A stretch of DNA of 64,000 nt from BP-133 sp040756995 (GTDB lineage Bacteria > Actinomycetota > Acidimicrobiia > IMCC26256 > BP-133). The notes below the pieces were generated by a model. That model had not been told where the DNA came from and did no database searches. It saw only the letters and a list, made by a program, of their open reading frames with translations. Below are positions 16,397-26,000 of the stretch, piece after piece. Position 1 is the stretch's first letter, and each line of letters starts with the position of its first letter. The translations under genes and the position numbers were made by a program. The stretch is from contig JBFLYK010000001.1 in assembly GCA_040756995.1 (NCBI GenBank), positions 441,956 through 505,955 on the forward strand, given 5' to 3'.

Positions 16397-18070
16397 GTGC
16401 CGAAAGACGCGAACCGTCCCCCCCGGCGGAAAGGGGTCCTGTTGCTCAGCGACCGTCGCTTCCTGTCGCTCGCCGTTCGTTCCCGTGCGGTCCGGCTCGG
16501 AGCCGTGCTCGGAGTCCTCGCCCTCGGCATGACTGCCGGTCCGCCGCACCTCTACGGCGTCCCCGCGCCTGGGGCCGCAGGAGCTCTGGATCCGGTCAGG
16601 GAGAGCAGATCGTCAAAGTCGCTGGCCCGCACCGAGCCGTCCGTGACCCGGGCCGCTCAGGAGCAGGTCGACGGTTCGTACATCGTGACCCTGGAACCGG
16701 GGAGCGACCCGCCGGGAGAAGCGCGTGGGTTGGCGGGCGCCCATGGCGGACGGGTCCGCCACGTCTACACGCACGCCCTGCAGGGCTTCTCCTACGAAGG
16801 TTCGGCCGAGAGCGCCGCCGATTTGGCCCGCGACCCCAGGGTCCGCAGCGTGGTCCCCGACCGGCCGGTGGCCGCCACCGCCCAGACCGTACCGACCGGC
16901 GTCCTCCGTGTCGACGGTCCGCTGAGTGGCACGGCCTCCGGTGACGGTTCCGGCTCGGTCGACGTCGACATCGCCGTGCTCGACACCGGGATCGATGTGG
17001 ATCATCCCGACCTCAACGTGGTCGGTGGGGTGAATTGCTCGACCGGCTCGGGCTACGACGACGACAACGGGCACGGGACGCACGTCGCCGGTACGGCGGC
17101 GGCCATCGACGACGGCGCCGGCGTGGTCGGCGTCGCCCCCGGTGCCCGGCTGTGGGCCGTGCGCGTCCTCGACAGCCGCGGTGCGGGGGCCTGGTCGTCG
17201 GTGATCTGCGGCATCGACTGGGTCACCGCCAACGCATCGGTCATCGAGGTGGCCAACATGAGCCTCGGCGGCTCGGGGGACGCCGGTCACTGCCGCGACG
17301 GAGGGCTCCGGGAGGCCATCTGCCGGTCGGTGGCGAGCGGCGTCACCTTCGCCGTCGCGGCCGGCAACGAGTCCGCCGACGTCGCCCGCCACGTGCCGGC
17401 GGCGTTTCCCGAGGTGATCACCGTGTCGGCCCTCGCCGACTTCGACGGCCTCCCCGGCGGCCTCGGCGCCGCCACCTGCCGGTCCGACCAGGACGACACC
17501 TTCGCCGACTTCTCCAACCACGGCGACGGCGTCGACCTCATTGCCCCGGGCGTATGCATCACCTCGACGTGGCCGGGTGGCGGGAACCGGACGATCAGCG
17601 GCACCTCGATGGCATCTCCCCACGTGGCGGGGGCGGCAGCCCTCTATCTCTCCGACCACCCTGGGGAGTCCCCGCTCGCCGTGATCGGCGCTCTGCAAGC
17701 CATCGGCAACCTTCTCTGGAACCCCGTCGGCGATCCCGGCGGCACGAAGGAGACGCTCCTCAACGTCGACGCGCTGGCCGGTACGACCATTCCCGGTGTG
17801 CCGCCTCCCCCGACGCCGCCGCCACCGACCGAGATCGCGCTGGAGGCCGAGGGCCACAGGTTCCGGTCCCAGCGGTGGGTCGACCTGACCTGGAGCGGCG
17901 CGTCGGGCCCGTTGGACGTGTTCCGCAACGGTGCACTGGTGATCGCCGCCACTCCCAACGACGGGGCGCAGACCGACGTCATCGACTTCGACGGCAGCGG
18001 CTCGTACAGCTACCAGGTCTGCCAGATCGACACCGGCCCCTGCTCCAATACCGTGACCGTCACGTTCTAG
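16397..18070 (+). CDS. Secreted subtilisin-like serine protease (S8)
   Basis: A 557-residue preproprotein. Order: a signal segment (about residues 28-48), an I9-type propeptide ending near residue 165 (GSYIVTLEPGS), and the catalytic domain with the triad Asp in VAVLDTGID-type context (IAVLDTGIDVDHPD), His in NGHGTHVAGT and Ser in GTSMASPHVAG. The oxyanion Asn is in AVAAGNES. A Pro-rich linker (PPPPTPPPPT) leads to a small C-terminal beta domain with two Cys near the end. GTG 16397 gives the longest protein; a later TTG near 16442 is also possible. Its stop codon overlaps that of the convergent LysR gene. Confidence 0.9.
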   Translation: MPKDANRPPRRKGVLLLSDRRFLSLAVRSRAVRLGAVLGVLALGMTAGPPHLYGVPAPGAAGALDPVRESRSSKSLARTEPSVTRAAQEQVDGSYIVTLEPGSDPPGEARGLAGAHGGRVRHVYTHALQGFSYEGSAESAADLARDPRVRSVVPDRPVAATAQTVPTGVLRVDGPLSGTASGDGSGSVDVDIAVLDTGIDVDHPDLNVVGGVNCSTGSGYDDDNGHGTHVAGTAAAIDDGAGVVGVAPGARLWAVRVLDSRGAGAWSSVICGIDWVTANASVIEVANMSLGGSGDAGHCRDGGLREAICRSVASGVTFAVAAGNESADVARHVPAAFPEVITVSALADFDGLPGGLGAATCRSDQDDTFADFSNHGDGVDLIAPGVCITSTWPGGGNRTISGTSMASPHVAGAAALYLSDHPGESPLAVIGALQAIGNLLWNPVGDPGGTKETLLNVDALAGTTIPGVPPPPTPPPPTEIALEAEGHRFRSQRWVDLTWSGASGPLDVFRNGALVIAATPNDGAQTDVIDFDGSGSYSYQVCQIDTGPCSNTVTVTF

Positions 18071-18999
18071 GACTGGCTACCCCGTGTCTCGCCGCCTACC
18101 CATGAAGAAACTTCGACGATCGACGTGCAGGCGTCCATGAAGGTCCGGACGGCGGCACGGCGGTCGTGGCGGCGGCGAGCCACGGCGAGTCGGCTGGGAG
18201 AGAGCCCGCTGACGGGCCGGCAGACGATACCGGGCCGGGCGTAGATCCGGGCGTTGCCGGCGGCGAGGAGGACCACGCCGGCGCCGGCGGCGACCAGCTC
18301 GAAGGTCTCTTCGGCGTTGTGGGCTTCGGCCGCGATGTGGACGGGCGACCCGACGGGCCGGTGGTCGAGGGCCAGCCAGAAGTCCCGCGCCGGTCCCGCC
18401 GCTACGGGCAGGGCGATGAACGACTCGGCCAGCAACCGCTCGAAGGGCACGACGTCCAGGGCGGCGAGGCGATGGTCCTCCGGAAGTGCCACCCAGCGGT
18501 CCTCGGTGAACAGCACCGTGGTGGAGAGCCCGGCGTCAGCCGGCACCGGCAGCCAGAGGAAGGCCACGTCGGTGGACCGGTCGGCCAGCCCCGCCGTCGG
18601 GTCTCCCCACGGGCAGAGCCGGGGCAAGAGACGCCAGCCCGGCCGGCGGGTGGCGAACTCGACGGCGGCGCGGCGTTGGAGATCGCGCCCGATGCTCGTC
18701 TGGATGCCGACCACCAGCACCGAGGCGGCATCGGCGGCGGCGTCGTGGCAGGCCCGCAGGGCCTCCTCCCAGGCGACCAGGACGCCTTCGGCGGAATCGG
18801 CCAGGGCCTTGCCGGCGGCGGTGAGCCGCACACTGCGCCGGTCCCGTTCGAAGAGCCGCACCCCGATCTGGTGTTCCAGCAGCCGGATCTGCTTCGACAG
18901 CGCCGGCTGGGAGATGAAGAGCCGTTCGGCGGCCCGGGTGAAATGGAGCTCCTCGGCGACCGCCTGGAAGTACCGCAGATCCCGCAGGTGCACGTCCAT
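18067..18999 (-). CDS. LysR-family transcriptional regulator
   Basis: A 310-residue regulator. The N-terminal winged helix reads LRYFQAVAEELHFTRAAERLFISQPALSKQI, with the LysR hallmark SQPALSKQI followed by LEHQIGVRLFERDRR. A type 2 periplasmic-binding-like effector domain follows. It is divergent from an alpha/beta hydrolase gene, the usual layout when a LysR protein controls its neighbour. The effector is unknown. The coding ends of this gene and the convergent protease overlap by 3 bases at the stops. Confidence 0.93.
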   Translation of the reverse strand: MDVHLRDLRYFQAVAEELHFTRAAERLFISQPALSKQIRLLEHQIGVRLFERDRRSVRLTAAGKALADSAEGVLVAWEEALRACHDAAADAASVLVVGIQTSIGRDLQRRAAVEFATRRPGWRLLPRLCPWGDPTAGLADRSTDVAFLWLPVPADAGLSTTVLFTEDRWVALPEDHRLAALDVVPFERLLAESFIALPVAAGPARDFWLALDHRPVGSPVHIAAEAHNAEETFELVAAGAGVVLLAAGNARIYARPGIVCRPVSGLSPSRLAVARRRHDRRAAVRTFMDACTSIVEVSSWVGGETRGSQS

Positions 19000-19010
19000 A
19001 GCCGAGTGTT

Positions 19011-19022
19011 ATCACAGCTGAT
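19011..19022. promoter_or_regulatory. Candidate LysR operator
   Basis: An ATCA-N4-TGAT dyad lies 12 bases upstream of the LysR start, in the short divergent gap to the hydrolase gene. It is a common LysR-type site shape, but this single short dyad is weak evidence. Confidence 0.3.
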
Positions 19023-19100
19023 CTTGGACGCCGCTGCCGCCATGACTGATGATCGCCGGAAACACGGCCTTGGTGATGTCTCAAAGGGGAATCTTCAGGC

Positions 19101-19991
19101 ATGGAGAAAGCGACGAAGGAGCGCTTCACGTTCGAATCCGGCGGCGAGACGTTGGTGGGCAACCTTTTCGTACCGGAAAGGGACACGGCGGTCGGCGTCG
19201 TCATCGCCGTTGGCCCGCTCACCTCCGTGAAGGAGCAGGCGGCCGGTACGTATGCCCGGGCGATGGCAGAGCGGGGGTACGCGGCGCTGGCCTTCGATTA
19301 CCGGTACTTCGGCGAGAGCGGCGGCACGCCGCGACAGTTCGAGAGCCCCGATGCCAACATCGCAGACATCAAGAGCGCGGCGAGTGCCCTGGTCGCTGAC
19401 GAGCGCCTGGCCGACCTGCCCGTCTTCGGCCTCGGCATCTGCTTCGGCGCCGGACCGATGATGCGGGCGGTGGCGGAGGACCGGCGCTTCGCGGCGGTCG
19501 CCGGGGTGGCCGGTGTGTACACCGACAACGAGAAGACCAGGTCCGCCATGGGCGCCGCCTATGAGGCGACGATCGAGCGCGGCCGAGCCGCCGAGCGGGC
19601 CTGGCAGGAGACCGGAGAGGCCGAGACCATCCCGGCCGTCGCGCCCGACGGCGGTGACGTCGCCATGCCGCTCCGGGAGGCATACGAGTTCTACGGAACG
19701 CGGCGCGGCCAGGTGGCGAACTACGTCAACGGCTACGCCGTCCAATCGTTCGCCTACAGCCTGCCGTTCGACGCCCGCCACGCCGCCGACGTGATCGAGG
19801 TGCCGGTCCTCGTCGTCCATTCCGAGACGGCCATGGCTCCCGATCTCGCTCGCGCCTTCTACTCGGCCTTGAAGTCACCCAAGCGGGAGCTCTGGCTCAC
19901 GTCAGAAGGCCAGATCGACTTCTACGACGACCCGAAGCTGATCGCTCACGCCGCTGATGCCGTAGGCGAGTTCTTCGCCGCTGAACGGTGA
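19101..19991 (+). CDS. Alpha/beta hydrolase (dienelactone hydrolase/YcjY-like)
   Basis: A 296-residue cytoplasmic hydrolase. After the N-terminal strands comes an oxyanion region, YRYFGESGG, and the nucleophile elbow GLGICFGAG, where Cys occupies the nucleophile position, as in dienelactone hydrolase-like proteins. The acid is probably in the strand VPVLVVHSETAMAP, and the late His in KLIAHAADAV. Proteins of this type act on small esters or lactones; the substrate is not evident. It is divergent from the LysR gene, which probably regulates it. Confidence 0.82.
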   Translation: MEKATKERFTFESGGETLVGNLFVPERDTAVGVVIAVGPLTSVKEQAAGTYARAMAERGYAALAFDYRYFGESGGTPRQFESPDANIADIKSAASALVADERLADLPVFGLGICFGAGPMMRAVAEDRRFAAVAGVAGVYTDNEKTRSAMGAAYEATIERGRAAERAWQETGEAETIPAVAPDGGDVAMPLREAYEFYGTRRGQVANYVNGYAVQSFAYSLPFDARHAADVIEVPVLVVHSETAMAPDLARAFYSALKSPKRELWLTSEGQIDFYDDPKLIAHAADAVGEFFAAER

Positions 19992-20012
19992 GGACGAGGC
20001 CGTCAGCCGGAC

Positions 20013-20909
20013 TCACCGAGGGGCGCGCTCGCCGGCCACGGCGAGCGTCATCCGGTCGAGTCGAGCCGGATCGCCGACCACCTCGAGTTCGGTGATCCGG
20101 CGGTCGTCGATGATCACCCGCAGGACGGCGAACAGCCGGCCCCGCGGGGCGACGACGATGCCCGGCTCGCTGTCGACCAGCGCCACCTCGGCCGCTTGAG
20201 CCCGCGCCGCGAAGACCGTCGTCTCGTCGGCGACCGCCCGGGCACCCCGGACCTCGGTGGCGGTCCCGCTCGGCACCGTGAAGTGGTCAGCCCGCCGCAC
20301 CACGTCGGGCGCCAGCAATTCGAGCAGCGCCGCCAGATCGCCTCCCCGAGCCGCGGCCAGGAACGCCGCCACGACGGCCTGGTGCTCGGCCCGGCGGGAC
20401 CCCTCGACTGCGGTTCCACCACGGACGCGTTGGCGGGCCCGGCTGGCCAGTTTCTTGGTCGCCACGGCCGACCGTTCGACCACCACGGCGATGTCCTCGA
20501 AGGGCACGGCGAACAGGTCGTGGAGTACGAAGGCGACCCGTTCCGCCGGTGAGAGGCGATCGAGGACCACCAGTAGCGCAAGGCCGACGGACTCGGCCAG
20601 CACAGCTTCCTCCTCGGGTTCCGTCACCTGCCCGGCGGCCGCCATCGGCTCTGCCGGAGCGACCGGCAACGGACGTTCCTTGCGCCGCCGGCGGCGGCGC
20701 AGCATGTCGAGACATACGCGGCTGGTCACCGTCGTCAGCCATGCGCCGAGGTTCTCGACCGCGCTCAGATCAGCCTGTTCCGCCCGCAGCCACGCCTGCT
20801 GCAGCGCGTCGTCGGCCTCGTCGAGGGACCCGAGCATCCGGTAGGCCACACCGCGCAGATGATCGCGGTGGGCCCCGAAGCGATCCGCCAGTCCTTCGTC
20901 GGCATTCAT
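20013..20909 (-). CDS. ECF41-type RNA polymerase sigma factor (SigJ-like)
   Basis: A 298-residue sigma factor. Region 2 includes LRGVAYRMLGSLDEADDALQ and region 4 LSPAERVAFVLHDLFAVPFEDIA. A SnoaL-like C-terminal domain of about 100 residues is the hallmark of the ECF41 group, which uses it in place of an anti-sigma factor. The DGGGK-type motif usual after region 4 reads RRADHFTV here, so it is not conserved. ATG 20909 is chosen; the longer frame runs antisense through the next gene. It is divergent from a DoxX-like gene, the typical ECF41 partner. Confidence 0.93.
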   Translation of the reverse strand: MNADEGLADRFGAHRDHLRGVAYRMLGSLDEADDALQQAWLRAEQADLSAVENLGAWLTTVTSRVCLDMLRRRRRRKERPLPVAPAEPMAAAGQVTEPEEEAVLAESVGLALLVVLDRLSPAERVAFVLHDLFAVPFEDIAVVVERSAVATKKLASRARQRVRGGTAVEGSRRAEHQAVVAAFLAAARGGDLAALLELLAPDVVRRADHFTVPSGTATEVRGARAVADETTVFAARAQAAEVALVDSEPGIVVAPRGRLFAVLRVIIDDRRITELEVVGDPARLDRMTLAVAGERAPR

Positions 20910-20914
20910 CGATC

Positions 20915-20942
20915 TGGTCACCTTTTCCGATCGGGGGACGTC
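20915..20942 (+). promoter_or_regulatory. Candidate ECF41-dependent promoter of the DoxX-like gene
   Basis: GGTCACC (20916-20922), 16 bases, then CGTC (20939-20942). This resembles the published ECF41 promoter form (TGTCACA, about 16-17 bases, CGTC) and points to the DoxX-like gene at 20991. Confidence 0.45.
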
Positions 20943-20990
20943 AAGGGGGCGACGAACCACCCTCTTACCGTTCCTCGATCGGAGGTGACC

Positions 20991-21338
20991 ATGTCTAGCG
21001 CGTACGTTGTGATCACCATCGTGGCCATCGCGGCCACCGGCTTCATCGCGGTCGCCGACCTCGTGCGGGCCGAGTTCGTTCTTGCCAACTGCGCCCGCGT
21101 CAGAGTGCCGGAATCGTGGCTCACCACGCTCGGCCTCCTGAAGGGAGCCGGCTCCGTCGGCCTGCTGCTCGGCCTCCTCGGCGTACCCCTCGTCGGGCCG
21201 GCGGCCGCGATCGGCCTGACTCTGTTCTTCGTCGGTGCCATCGCCACCCACCTCAGAGCCCGCAACTACGCCCTGCACTTCCCCGGCGCCTATCTCGTGC
21301 TCGCCTCCTCGTCCTTCCTACTGAACCTCGCCAGCTGA
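20991..21338 (+). CDS. DoxX-like membrane protein, partner of the ECF41 sigma factor
   Basis: A 115-residue membrane protein with four predicted hydrophobic segments. The middle contains WLTTLGLLKGAGSVGLLLG, the DoxX-like core, followed by a charged loop HLRARNYALHFPGAYLV. ATG 20991 follows a perfect GGAGGTGA site. DoxX-like proteins are linked to redox homeostasis in some actinobacteria; the partner role here rests on the divergent ECF41 gene and the promoter match. Confidence 0.85.
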   Translation: MSSAYVVITIVAIAATGFIAVADLVRAEFVLANCARVRVPESWLTTLGLLKGAGSVGLLLGLLGVPLVGPAAAIGLTLFFVGAIATHLRARNYALHFPGAYLVLASSSFLLNLAS

Positions 21339-21379
21339 CCGAGCGCGGCACTCCGCTTCCTGGTCAGCAAGGACGGGCG

Positions 21380-21574
21380 TCAGCGTTGCGCTACGGCCAG
21401 CCGCACCATCGGGCGCCCCCGCAGTTGCTGCACCCGGTTGATCAGCCAGAGGGCACCGGCCAGGCAGAGGGCGAACAGGATCTCCCGGGTGGCGAGCCCC
21501 AGGGAGTGCGGGACGAGCAGTTCGAACAACGCCTGCAGGGCCAGAACCAGCAGTTGCGCCACCGTGTCGTGCAT
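21380..21574 (-). CDS. Small membrane protein
   Basis: A 64-residue protein with a hydrophobic N-terminal helix (LLVLALQALFELLVP) and a second one (EILFALCLAGALWLINRV). AGAAGG lies about 8 bases before the ATG. Function unknown. An inverted repeat with the geometry of a TetR operator lies 39 bases upstream (21613-21633), so it may be a regulated small membrane component whose regulator is elsewhere or lost. Confidence 0.55.
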   Translation of the reverse strand: MHDTVAQLLVLALQALFELLVPHSLGLATREILFALCLAGALWLINRVQQLRGRPMVRLAVAQR

Positions 21575-21612
21575 CGAGGAGCCTTCTCGTCCGAGCGACC
21601 AACACCAGCAAC

Positions 21613-21633
21613 TCTGACATCAATAGTGTCAGA
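21613..21633 (-). promoter_or_regulatory. Perfect inverted repeat, possible TetR-type operator
   Basis: TCTGACA (21613-21619), a 7-base spacer, then TGTCAGA (21627-21633). It lies upstream of the small membrane protein gene and downstream of the kinase gene. The 12 bases from 21615 also occur just past the IS110 transposase gene (56212-56223). Confidence 0.45.
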
Positions 21634-21728
21634 CGAGCAAGCGCTCGCCAATGGTGAACCTCCCTTGGCCGCCCGGTGCTGTGTCGATGAACTGTCGATA
21701 GAAGTTGGATCGATCATCGACAGCGGGC

Positions 21729-23027
21729 TCAGCACTTGGCCGCCCGTTTCTGAGCTTCGATCTCTTTCTTTTGCGCCTCGAGCTCGTTCTTCAGGCGTTC
21801 GCGCGTCGCTTTGTCGTCCCGATACTGCGACTCGATCCGCTGCTTCTCCGCTTCGATTGACTGTTTGGTTGTTTCGAATTGGGCGCAGGCGGTCAAGGTG
21901 GAGGCGCTTGTCGCCGGCGCCACCGGCGCGACGGTGGTCGAAGGCGCCGGCTCGGTGCTGGTCGTGGCGGCGGGCGGCGGCTGATTCTTCGAGTCGTCCC
22001 CAGCGAGTCCGGAAACGGCCACGGCCAGCAGGACGATGGCGATCGCCGCCACGCCGGCGAGCCACCCGGCGAGCCGGCGCCGGGGAGTCGCCCGCTCGGG
22101 TAGCCCGGGCCCGAGGATCTCCGTCCGTTCGGCGATCATCGGCTGTTCCTGGGTGGCCGCCGTTTCGGCGCCGCCCGGTATCCCGGCCGGCCAGCCCGCC
22201 GGCGGCGGGGCCGGGGGTGGCGGGGCGGCCAGGGTCGCGGCGAGGTCGGGCTTGGCCAGATGGCCGTGGACGGTGGCCGCCGTCGGCCGGGCGGCGGGAT
22301 CGACGGCCGTCATGCTGGTGAGAAGAGCCGGCCACCGTTCGGGCAGCTCCGGCGGGACCGGTGGCGTCCGGGCCAACCGGGCGGCCATCATCTCCTGGGC
22401 CGTCCCGTGGAACGGTCGCCGGCCGGTGAGCGCCTCGAGGAGGACCAGCCCGAGCGAATAGATGTCGGCGGCCGGCGTGACGTCGCCGCCGCTGACCTGC
22501 TCGGGGGCGAGGTACGCCGCGGTGCCGGGCGTCTGGGCGGTGCCGGTGAGCCGGGTGGCATCGAGGAGGAGGGCGATCCCGAAGTCGCCGAGCAGGGCGC
22601 GCCCGTCCGGTGTCAGGAGAATGTTGGACGGCTTCACGTCGCGGTGGACGACCCGGGCGGAGTGGACGTGGTCGAGCGCGGCGGCGATGTCCGCGCCGAG
22701 GTCGCGCACCTCACCGTCGGGGAGTGGGCCGGCCGAGAGGCGGTGCGCCAGCGTCGGTCCGGCGACGAGCTCGAGCACCACGTACGGCTGGTCCCCGAGA
22801 CTGCCGGCGTCGAGGACACGGACCAGGTTGCGGTGGTCGAAGCCGGCCAGGATTTTCGTCTCGGCCTGGAACCGCCGCACGTCGGCGGCCCCCAGCCGGA
22901 AGGCCTTGACGGCCACCTCGCGGTCGAGCCGGCGGTCCCGCGCCCGGTACACGTCGGCCATACCGCCCTGGGCCAGCAGTTCCAGCACCTCATAGCGGTC
23001 ATCGAGAACCGCCCCGGGGCCGATCAC
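21729..23027 (-). CDS. Receptor-type Ser/Thr protein kinase (PknB-like)
   Basis: A 432-residue protein. The N-terminal kinase domain (about 1-260) has a Gly-rich loop in LLAQGGMADVYRARD, the catalytic Lys in EVAVKAF, the catalytic loop VHRDVKPSN, the metal site LLGDFGIAL and the activation-segment motif YLAPEQ. A Pro-rich juxtamembrane part leads to one membrane helix (about 310-330). Instead of PASTA domains, the extracellular part is a Thr/Pro-rich stretch followed by a short charged coiled coil ending in Cys. The start is GTG 23027, 37 bases after the GGDEF-EAL gene, so they are probably co-transcribed. Confidence 0.93.
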   Translation of the reverse strand: MIGPGAVLDDRYEVLELLAQGGMADVYRARDRRLDREVAVKAFRLGAADVRRFQAETKILAGFDHRNLVRVLDAGSLGDQPYVVLELVAGPTLAHRLSAGPLPDGEVRDLGADIAAALDHVHSARVVHRDVKPSNILLTPDGRALLGDFGIALLLDATRLTGTAQTPGTAAYLAPEQVSGGDVTPAADIYSLGLVLLEALTGRRPFHGTAQEMMAARLARTPPVPPELPERWPALLTSMTAVDPAARPTAATVHGHLAKPDLAATLAAPPPPAPPPAGWPAGIPGGAETAATQEQPMIAERTEILGPGLPERATPRRRLAGWLAGVAAIAIVLLAVAVSGLAGDDSKNQPPPAATTSTEPAPSTTVAPVAPATSASTLTACAQFETTKQSIEAEKQRIESQYRDDKATRERLKNELEAQKKEIEAQKRAAKC

Positions 23028-23064
23028 CCCGTCATTGTGCCCCGAGCCGTGTCGACGGGAACTT

Positions 23065-26000
23065 CTAAGGGCCGACCGGGACGAGCAGGGCTTCCAGGAT
23101 GGCCGGCAGGGTGGTCGGGTCGCCGCCCTTGGCGTGGAAGGCGTCGGCGCCGTGGCGCCGGGTCGTTTCGACGTAGGCCGCCGGCTCCAGCCCGGAGAGC
23201 ACGACAATCTTCGCCCCGGGGGCGACCGCCCTGATCATCGGGAGCGCTTCCAGCCCGCCGATGCCGGGCAGGGCCAGGTCGAGGAGGACGAGGTCGGGCT
23301 GGAGATGGCGGGCCAGGGCGATGGCTTCCCGGCCGTCGTTGGTCTCGGCCACGACTTCGAAGTGCTCTTCCTCGTCGAGGACGAGACGCAGCAGGCACCG
23401 GACGGGGATGTCGTCCTCGACGAGGAGGACCCGGTGACGGCCGGTTGTCTCCGACGGGGGGACCGGGCCGGTGGAGGACCGGCCGGTCGGGTCGGCGCCC
23501 GGGTGTTGGGCGGCGGCGGCGGCGATCCATTGGCTGGCGGCGTCAGCCGGGAGTGGCGGACTCCACAGGTAGCCCTGGCCCCACTCGCAGCCCAGGGCGC
23601 GCAGCTCGTCGAGTTGCTCGGGCGTCTCGACGCCCTCGGCCACGGTGGTGAGGCCGAAGGCGTGGGCCAGGTCGACGACGCTGGCCACGATGGCCCGGTC
23701 CTGGCGGTCGCGGCCGAGGCCTTCGACGAAGGACCGGTCGATCTTGAGGACGTCGACCGGGAACCGTTTGAGGTAGGTCAGCGAGGAGAAGCCCGTCCCG
23801 AAGTCGTCCACTCCGATCTGGACGCCGATCGCCTTCAGGCGGTTCAGCGCTCGGGTGCTGGAGTCGCCGTCCTCCAGGAGGGCGCTCTCGGTGATCTCGA
23901 GGCAGAGCTGCGCAGGGTCCAGGCCTGAGGCGGCCACTGCCTCTTCGACCACTGCCGGTAAATCGGGAGCCAGGAGCTGGCGGGCGGCCAGGTTGACCGA
24001 CACCGACAGATCGGCGAGGGCACCACCGGCCGACCGCCACGCCGCCACCTGCCGGCAGGCGGTGCGGAGCACGACCGCACCGAGGGGCACCACGAGGCCG
24101 GTCTCCTCGGCCAGGGCCATGAACTCGCCGGGAGGGAGGATGCCGCGCTGGGGATGGTTCCAGCGCACCAGGGCCTCGACACCCACGATCCGACCGGTGG
24201 TCAGGTCGACGACCGGCTGGTAGTGGACGAGAAGCTCGCCCCGCTCGATGCCCCGCCGGAGGGCGTTGGTCGTTTCGTGCCGGGCGAGGGCGAGCTCCCG
24301 GGTGCCGGCATCGAAGAGCTCGTGCCGGTTGCGGCCCTGCTCCTTGGCCCGGTACATGGCGGCGTCGGCATCGCGGACCAGGGACTCGGGCGTCACGTCC
24401 GGCTCGCCGGCCGGAACGTAGGCGATGCCGATGCTGGCGGTGACGGTCGTGTCTTCGCCGCCGACGGTCACCGGCGCCGCCAGCGCCGCCTCCACCCGCC
24501 CGGCCAGGGCCTGCGCTTCCGCCTCGTCGGCCACCCCCTCGCAGAAGAGGACGAACTCGTCGCCTCCGAAGCGGGCAACCGTGTCCTCGGTCCGCATGGC
24601 CGCCTGCAGGCGGTCGGCCACCGAAACCAGCAGCTCGTCGCCGGCGGCGTGGCCGAGGCTGTCGTTGAGCCACTTGAAACGGTCGACGTCGAGGAACAGG
24701 ACCGCCACGCCGGACGGGCCCCGGTGGCGGCAGGCCAGTGCCTGGCCGAGGCGGTCGAGGAACAACGCCCGGTTCGGCAGCCCGGTCAGGGCGTCGTGCT
24801 GGGCCTGGTAGACGAAAGCCTCCTCCGCCAGTTTCCGATCGGTGATGTCCTGGATGGTCCCGGTGAGGCGCACCGGAGTTCCGTCTTCCCCGAGCGCCGG
24901 CTGGACGCGGCCGTGCATCCAGCGCGTTTCGCCGGTCGGAAGGACGACCCGGTACTCGAGCGTGGTCGGCACCGGGCTGCGGGGGACGGCCCGCCAGGCG
25001 GCGAGAACCGGTTCGAGGTCGTCGGGGTGGACGCGGCTGGTGAACGCCGGACCGAACTCGACGATCTCGCCGGGGCGGAACCCGAACAGGCGGTGCAGTT
25101 CGTCGGACCACACGACCTCCCCGGTGCGTAGGTCCCAGGTGTAGCTGCCCAACCGGGCGGTCCGTTGCGCTTCGGCCAGTTGCGCTTCCCGCTCGGCGAG
25201 CACGCTGCGGCCGGCTCGCTCGCGGTCGAAGAGTTCAGCCCGGTCGAGGGCGAGTCCGGCGAGGTGGCTCAGCGTCGTGAGGAGATCGAGCTCGTCATGG
25301 CCGAAGAACGGTGTCGCCGGCGTCGTGGGCACCGCCAGCCACCCTGAACCGAGCGGTACGGCGACGAGGCCCGAGCTGATCACCGCGTCGTTGCCGCGGC
25401 CGTGGAGGACGGGCAACCGGGTGGCGATCTCCGCCGCCCCGTCCTCTGTGGTGCCGTGCCAGGCCCGCAGCTCGCCTCCCGAGCCGACGAGCACGGCCGC
25501 CTGCGCCCCCAGCAACCGGGCGGCGTGGGGCAGCATCAGGCCGGTCACCCGCTCGGCCGTGTCGGCCCGCATCAGGTCGGCCTCGGCCCGGCGGAAGGCT
25601 TCGAGCTCGGGGCGGCGCCAACGGGCCCGAAGGGCTCGAGGAGGGGCGAATGCCACGCCGAAGAGGACGCCGCTGACGAGCCCGGTCCAGGGGTGCTCGC
25701 CGCCGTCGGCGACGACGAAGATCGTCACGTTGAGGACCACCGCGGCGACGGCGAGGAGCCGCATCCGCCGCCGGGTGACGCTCGGCTGGCCCCGCCCGCA
25801 GCGCCACAGACGGACGACGGAGAGCAACGCCAAGGCGGTCCAGCCGGTCAGGAACACGGCCGCGTAGGCGGCGTACCACCAGGGCCACTCGGTCGGCGAC
25901 CCGCCGGGCACGTGGGGCAGAGCGAACGCCCCGGCCACGAGCAGGGCGGTTCCCCACCCGGGAAGGCGACCTGGCCGGCGGAGCCGGGCCCGGAAGGCCG

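Noticed and set aside
15074..16549. Long minus-strand open frame antisense/out of frame over pstS
   Set aside because: It is Arg/Gly-rich with no start context and lies over the well-supported pstS frame; a shadow of high GC content.
23543..25111. 522-codon alternative frame inside the GGDEF-EAL gene
   Set aside because: It is dominated by Arg/Pro/Gly codons and overlaps intact GGDEF and EAL motifs in the other frame.
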